From Synanceia verrucosa (taxonomy: Eukaryota > Chordata > Actinopteri > Perciformes > Synanceiidae): a stretch of 64,000 bases of DNA. The notes below the pieces were generated by a model. It searched no databases, was not told the origin of the DNA, and was given only the letters and a program-made list of their open reading frames with translations. This document shows, one piece after another, positions 58,201-64,000 of the stretch; position 1 is the stretch's first letter, and each line of letters starts with the position of its first letter. The stretch is from positions 25,072,454-25,136,453 of the forward strand of contig CM056563.1 in assembly GCA_029721515.1 (NCBI GenBank), written 5' to 3'. Made by a program: the position numbers and the translations under genes.

Positions 58201-60230
58201 CTACTGAAGGATGAAGTATTCCTACTACTACTAAAGGATGAAGTATTCCTACCACTAATACTACTACTACTACTGAAGGATGAAGTATTCCTACCACTAA
58301 TACTACTACTACTGAAGGATGAAGTATTCCTACTACTACTGAAGGATGAAGTATTCCTACCACTAATACTACTACTACTACTACTGAAGGATGAAGTATT
58401 CCTACTACTACTAAAGGATGAAGTATTCCTACCACTAATACTACTACTACTACTGAAGGATGAAGTATTCCTACCACTAATACTACTACTACTGAAGGAT
58501 GAAGTATTCCTACCACTAATACTACTACTACTACTGAAGGATGAAGTATTCCTACCACTAATACTACTACTACTGAAGGATGAAGTATTCCTACCACTAA
58601 TACTACTACTACTACTACTACTGAAGGATGAAGTATTCCTACTACTACTGAAGGATGAAGTATTCCTACCACTAATACTACTACTACTACTGAAGGATGA
58701 AGTATTCCTACTACTACTAAAGGATGAAGTATTCCTACCACTAATACTACTACTACTACTACTGAAGGATGAAGTATTCCTACCACTAATACTACTACTG
58801 AAGGATGAAGTATTCCTACCACTAATACTACTACTACTGAAGGATGAAGTATTCCTACCACTAATACTACTACTACTACTACTGAAGGATGAAGTATTCC
58901 TACTACTACTAAAGGATGAAGTATTCCTACCACTAATACTACTACTACTACTGAAGGATGAAGTATTCCTACCACTAATACTACTACTACTGAAGGATGA
59001 AGTATTCCTACCACTAATACTACTACTACTACTACTGAAGGATGAAGTATTCCTACCACTAATACTACTACTACTGAAGGATGAAGTATTCCTACCACTA
59101 ATACTACTACTACTACTACTACTGAAGGATGAAGTATTCCTACTACTACTGAAGGATGAAGTATTCCTACCACTAATACTACTACTGAAGGATGAAGTAT
59201 TCCTACTACTACTAAAGGATGAAGTATTCCTACCACTAATACTACTACTACTACTACTGAAGGATGAAGTATTCCTACCACTAATACTACTACTGAAGGA
59301 TGAAGTATTCCTACCACTAATACTACTACTACTGAAGGATGAAGTATTCCTACCACTAATACTACTACTACTGAAGGATGAAGTATTCCTACCACTAATA
59401 CTACTACTACTACTACTGAAGGATGAAGTATTCCTACCACTAACACTACTACTACTACTGAAGGATGAAGTATTCCTACCACTAACACTACTACTACTAC
59501 TGAAGGATGAAGTATTCCTACCACTAACACTACTACTACTACTGAAGGATGAAGTATTCCTACCACTAACACTACTACTACTACTGAAGGATGAAGTATT
59601 CCTACCACTAACACTACTACTACTACTGAAGGATGAAGTATTCCTACCACTAACACTACTACTACTGAAGGATGAAGTATTCCTACCACTAACACTACTA
59701 CTACTGAAGGATGAAGTATTCCTACCACTAATACTACTACTGCTGAAGGATGAAGTATTCCTACTACTAATACTGCTACTACTGAAGGATGAAGTATTCC
59801 TACTACTACTAAAGGATGAAGTATTCCTACCACTAATACTGCTACTACTGAAGGATGAAGTATTCCTACTACTACTAAAGGATGAAGTATTCCTACCACT
59901 AATACTACTACTACTACTGAAGGATGAAGTATTCCTACTACTACTAAAGGATGAAGTATTCCTACCACTAATACTACTACTACTACTGAAGGATGAAGTA
60001 TTCCTACCACTAATACTACTACTACTGAAGGATGAAGTATTCCTACCACTAATACTACTACTACTATTACTACTGAAGGATGAAGTATTCCTGCTACTAC
60101 TAGAGAAACATTTTGAAGTTTTACTTCAGTTTTTGAGTGCATAACTTGTACTGGAGTATTTTCACATCATGGTACTATGGTAACAGTATTTTAACTGAGG
60201 TGGAGGATCTGAATACTTGTCTTCTCTGGT
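55290..60230. mobile_element. Interspersed element hosting the minisatellite
   Basis: Left shoulder (55320-55385) matches 600-665 at almost every base (CACAGTACATGTTGTACTTT; TCTGACAGCTT.AG.TACTTCC). Right shoulder ends AACTGAGGTGGAGGATCTGAATACTTGTCTTCT, like the end of a common teleost element. The tandem array is therefore probably internal to an inserted element. Confidence 0.55.
55522..60102. repeat. 4.6 kb minisatellite, 18 bp constant core plus variable ACT triplets
   Basis: More than a hundred units of GAAGGATGAAGTATTCCT followed by ACCACTAATACT or ACCACTAACACT and a variable number of ACT triplets. Unit lengths seen are 27, 36, 39, 42, 45 and 48 bases, all multiples of three. A continuous minus-strand frame of 1576 codons (55412-60142) of the type VVVVLVVGILHPS results; I do not regard it as a gene. 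Confidence 0.97.
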
Positions 60231-63200
60231 GGTCTGCAGTGTGTCTGTGCTCCTTTAACTGCTGAGTCACTAAATACATCTTCCTTCCTCCTGCTGCTGC
60301 TTCATCCACTCTGATGCTACACCTTAGCTGGGCTAGTTAGCTAGTTAGCAACAGGAACTCCCTGACAGCCTGTCTGTCACTGAGCTAAACCAGGAAGTAA
60401 AACAGCTAATTTAGCTAGCTAGCTAACTTTTCCATGAAAACAGGAAAAGCTGCCTTTGAAAAGGGCTACTGTGAGCTAATCTAGCTTCACTATCTTTTTT
60501 CAACTGTTCGTACATCAGCAAAGATAAACGCCTACGTCCCAGTCCTGTTGGGTGTTTTATTAGACTTCAAGTTGTAGTCCTCTAAACTAAATGTATTAAA
60601 AGCTAAGTGCAGTACAGCTAGCTAATTGTGTATTTAACTTTAATTTAACGCGTCAGTGTATATCTAGCCTCGACGAACTGAAGTGTAAAACCTACCGTTT
60701 GAGACCAAAAGTTTAAATTCATTTAACAACACTTTCCGACGGACGAGCAGAATTTTCTCAAATATTTTCAACGAACTTTGGCGTAAAACGAGACGACATG
60801 AATCAGTGGCTACACGTTAACCAGAAACAGGAGGGGGGCATCCACAACAGGTTTAACGGAAGGTCAATACTCGACTGATGCCTACATGTTGAGGAACAGC
60901 TGCAACGAGACTAACGTCCAATCTGGCTGCAGTTGAGTCGTTAAAGCACCGACTGTCTCACCTTCTCTCAGACGCTCAACGGAACGTTGCGCAGAAACCA
61001 CCATAGAAATTCCAGTATTTTAATGGAAATGCGATGTAATTATGCTACGCTAAGCTTCCAGGTTACTTGTGCGGACAATAGTCACGACTGAAGCGGCGTT
61101 ACTCAATTCGGCGCACATTAAAAACACAAATTCAGTATCTTCTGGACGCTGGGCTACTTAAATTGCCACTTGAGTTTTGGCTAACGTCACTAAAACAACT
61201 TTACGGCACTGGTATGACAAGTAAGCGCTGCTGTGGAGTTAAACGCGGATTGTTCAAAGCGAAGTAGCGACGAAACAGTGAAAACAAAGTCACGGAAATG
61301 ACAATTTATGTTTCAGAAGCTACGAAACACGCAGGTCTTTCTATCCGGTGTGGAGTGTCGGTCTCTGGGCCTGACCCCGGCCCAAAACGTCTCACTCCTC
61401 GGAGTAACTTTGAGTCAGACATTTATATTTAAAATAAAAAGAAACTTACTTTGGTGTTCAGGTGTGCTTCGTACTCTGCCGCCGGGTCATGATTACAGGA
61501 GTTGTTTTTACTCCGGTGGTGTCGCTAAATCACCGGTCCGGCCTGAACGTCTCACCGCCGACCACACCTGACTGACTGCAGCTGATGACCCACTGTCATC
61601 ATCTGACGCTGCGTTCAGGTCCTGTAGGAAAAACCAGCACCGCGCTACCCTGTGCCAACCCAGGACCTCCAACTACTCATATCTGTTTTAAAGCTTAATT
61701 TAGTCCCTGTGAGGACACACACGAAGACACAAAGACAACTGTCAAGAAATAACTGACGTCAATCGAGGAATCCACTCTTAATGTCGAACTCCGAAAGTGA
61801 TTTTATTTAACATCTGTAGTCTTATTTCACAATCTATCAGTCATATCCATAGTAGAAATATTCTATTTAATTTTTATTACATACTATAAATATTACGTAA
61901 TCATTACTATAACTCTTTTATGCAGGTGAATTTCCCAACAAGAGCAGCAAAATTCAGCAGAACAGGAATGTTTTTACACTCTGTGAGTGTCACTGATTGA
62001 GGAAACACTCCTCTTTTTTTATGTTAACCAAAATAAAAGTACACAGCTGGACTGCCATCATGTGATGTTTCTGTGCAGTGAAGACACACCAAACACTGGT
62101 GTCACATCCCAGTTTCAACATTGCAGCAGCTTAAACTGCTGAGTCATCTTTCCATCCCGTCGAGTCATAAAAAGCCGTTTACCTGTCACCTGCTGCATTA
62201 CATTATGCTCCTCTTTATAGAGGATCGAAAGCAGCACAGTGACTAGAGATGATCTTTTATAGTAAATTAAACAAACACAGCTCAGACTGAGCTCAGAAAA
62301 TTAGAAAAACACTATTTTCTTAATTTAAAATGACCATCCTGAATTTTTTCTGCATTAAATAATGCTCACAATTCTGATAATAAATTGTAATGATAACAAA
62401 TAAATAGAAATCAACAGGTGATTTCTAAATTCTAAATAATAAAAATAATATCGTATCATTTAGCACTCCAACCAAAAGGATAATATTCCACTTATGATTG
62501 AGAGAATTATTAGGGTTTAAACTGAAGTGGTTCACACTCATCTAGTTGGTAATGATGGAGTGTTCGTCACCTTTCAAAACACAAATATATGGTTTGATGT
62601 TTCATCAGTTTTATCAGTTGTGGACTATTTTCAGCGGCAGATTAATCCTCATGTGAGTTTTTGTGGCAGCAGAACGGAGGATGAAGTGAAATATCCGAAG
62701 ATGTTTTCGATATCTCAAAACATGAAAAAAGTCCAAACATACAAATTCCTCACAAATAAAATGTACAATTGCCTTTTATTAACCATTTTCAACAAAGAAA
62801 TTATCCACGTTTCAGCTCACATTGAATGGAAATCTGAATCCAGATAATGATAATAACCAAAATACAGACAGCTCATATCTACAGGTAGAAATCAACGACC
62901 AGCACGAGTACAGAGGGACACTGTTACCCCTCTCTTCCACCGGATGCAGAACAACGTTTTGTCGGACCCGATACGCATCCATTCAAATCAGTGTGTCAAT
63001 CTCCACTGAAGGCAGAACGCCGCCGACGTGCCGACGCCTGCCCAAACAAAGCGACAGTCTAACGACAGGAAAAAAGCATCCGGTTTATTTTCAAAATAAA
63101 ATAACGTGTGTTCACGGCGGATCGTATAATCGATTTCCTTCTACTCAGTGAACACAGGGTAGTTCTCTTTTCACTGACGCTCCGCTTCAACCCGCGATAT

Positions 63201-63330
63201 CGCACGATTATACGAGAATTCACGAGATCTTCTTCTAACAGTTTCAGCTGTCTGGTGGAGTCGCAGCAGGCGGATCTGGTGGGCACTGATGGACAACGCA
63301 CGTCAACGTCGCTCCGCATCCAGTGGAAAT
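60231..63330. other. Intergenic, no gene recognised
   Basis: Contains TAGCTAGTTAGC-type runs (60340-60440) and a moderately CG-containing stretch (about 60650-61560) that could be promoter-like. Open frames of up to ~106 codons here have no recognisable domain. Confidence 0.4.
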
Positions 63331-63399
63331 TAGGGGTTAAAAAGAAATGTACGAGCCGGCCTCGGGTCACTGCTGCATTCAAAAAAAAAAAAAAAAAAA

Positions 63400-63592
63400 A
63401 AGAGGAGAAAAAAACCAACACGTTGGGATTTGTGGCTCAGAAACTGAATCCAGTCCCTGCTGCCGTCTGCAGGTTCATGTTCGCTGTAGAGTCCATGTTT
63501 CAGTCCAGGAGGAAGCAGAAGCTCCTCGACACGTCGCCTCATTTCCTCCTTCTGCTGCTGGACGAGCGGCTCGGTGACGACCGTCTGCTGCT
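63400..63592 (-). CDS. Possible terminal exon of an unrecognised gene
   Basis: On the minus strand a pyrimidine-rich tract and AG (GTTCGTCCTGCAG) precede an open, GC-at-third-position frame reading EQQTVVTEPLVQQQKEEMRR, then VEELLLPPGLKHGLYSEHEP. The start of this stretch looks like a charged helical segment. Against it: no clean stop; the frame runs into a T-run (A-run on plus, 63381-63401) encoding Phe and only stops near 63330. I do not recognise the family. It may be a real exon continuing beyond the window, or chance. Confidence 0.25.
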
Positions 63593-63653
63593 CCTGCAGG
63601 ACGAACAACGGTTCAGTTTAGTCTGCTCTTCCTCTATACACACTTTATAGTTT

Positions 63654-63658
<5 letters not shown>

Positions 63659-63699
<41 letters not shown>
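63659..63699. repeat. (TA)n microsatellite
   Basis: About 20 TA units. A second short array, (AAT)n, lies at about 63930-63970. Confidence 0.97.
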
Positions 63700-63701
<2 letters not shown>

Positions 63702-64000
63702 CGTAAGTTCTAGCACACTACTGTCTTTATTTACCTATCTTTATTTTTTACTCTTTAATTCATTACTCAGTGTTCAAAAGTATTTTGTTGTTCGGGGAAA
63801 CATGTTTCCTTACTGCTCACATGATAATAAAGTGTTCAAAAACCAGCGTGGATTCCACGCATGAATGGCATCTAACATCTGCTGTGGCTGTCAAAGAGTT
63901 TGAGCTGGAGATCAAGGCGAACATGCTAACAATAACAATAATAATAATAATAATAATAATACTAATAATAAGACCCTGTTATAGCTGCACATACTGGTCG

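Noticed and set aside
55522..60102. CRISPR-like array (constant 18 bp core with variable spacers)
   Set aside because: The spacers are only ACT triplets of varying number, not unique sequence, and this is vertebrate DNA.
55412..60142. 1576-codon minus-strand frame as a giant repeat protein
   Set aside because: It is pure minisatellite translated as Val/Leu/Gly-Ile-Leu-His-Pro, with no non-repeat domain at either end and no exon signals. Listed as a curiosity only.

Overview
This window is vertebrate nuclear DNA, most likely from a ray-finned (teleost, probably percomorph) fish. Five intron-containing, conserved animal genes can be rebuilt exon by exon with GT-AG boundaries and matching phases. 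The introns and spacers are full of simple-sequence repeats, minisatellites, small inverted-repeat elements and a tRNA-like SINE of kinds common in teleosts. I see no bacterial, viral or CRISPR content.

Layout. 1-15459 (+): the last seven coding exons of a peptide-O-xylosyltransferase, best matching xylt1; its introns hold five large tandem-repeat blocks. 15460-30253: a spacer between two convergent 3' ends, dominated by a ~9.5 kb AT-rich satellite of ~177 bp monomers (19130-28610), with three copies of one palindromic mini-element and a SINE with a clear target-site duplication. 30254-35104 (-): complete kat8 (MYST histone acetyltransferase, 10 exons). 36157-41883 (-): rnf25 (RWD plus RING E3 ligase, 10 exons; only the last acceptor is uncertain). 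43237-49106 (+): complete anapc2 (cullin-like subunit of the anaphase-promoting complex, 14 exons), divergent from rnf25. 50148-54663 (-): complete rab35-like small GTPase (6 exons), tail-to-tail with anapc2. 55520-60102: a 4.6 kb minisatellite upstream of rab35. 60150-64000: no gene recognised, apart from a weak candidate exon near 63400-63590 (-).

The genes belong to unrelated housekeeping pathways: proteoglycan linker synthesis, H4K16/NSL chromatin acetylation, two ubiquitin-ligase components (RNF25 and APC2), and endosomal recycling. Nothing suggests they work as a cluster. The most unusual content is the repeat architecture: a nucleosome-length satellite with higher-order duplication and apparent older relatives in its flanks and in an xylt1 intron; a minisatellite in which every length change keeps a 1576-codon frame open; a shared interspersed element apparently seeding both big CTA-type arrays; and CTCF-like cores arranged as an inverted pair. 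I found no convincing new protein system. Gene names rest on recognised family sequence, not on a database search.
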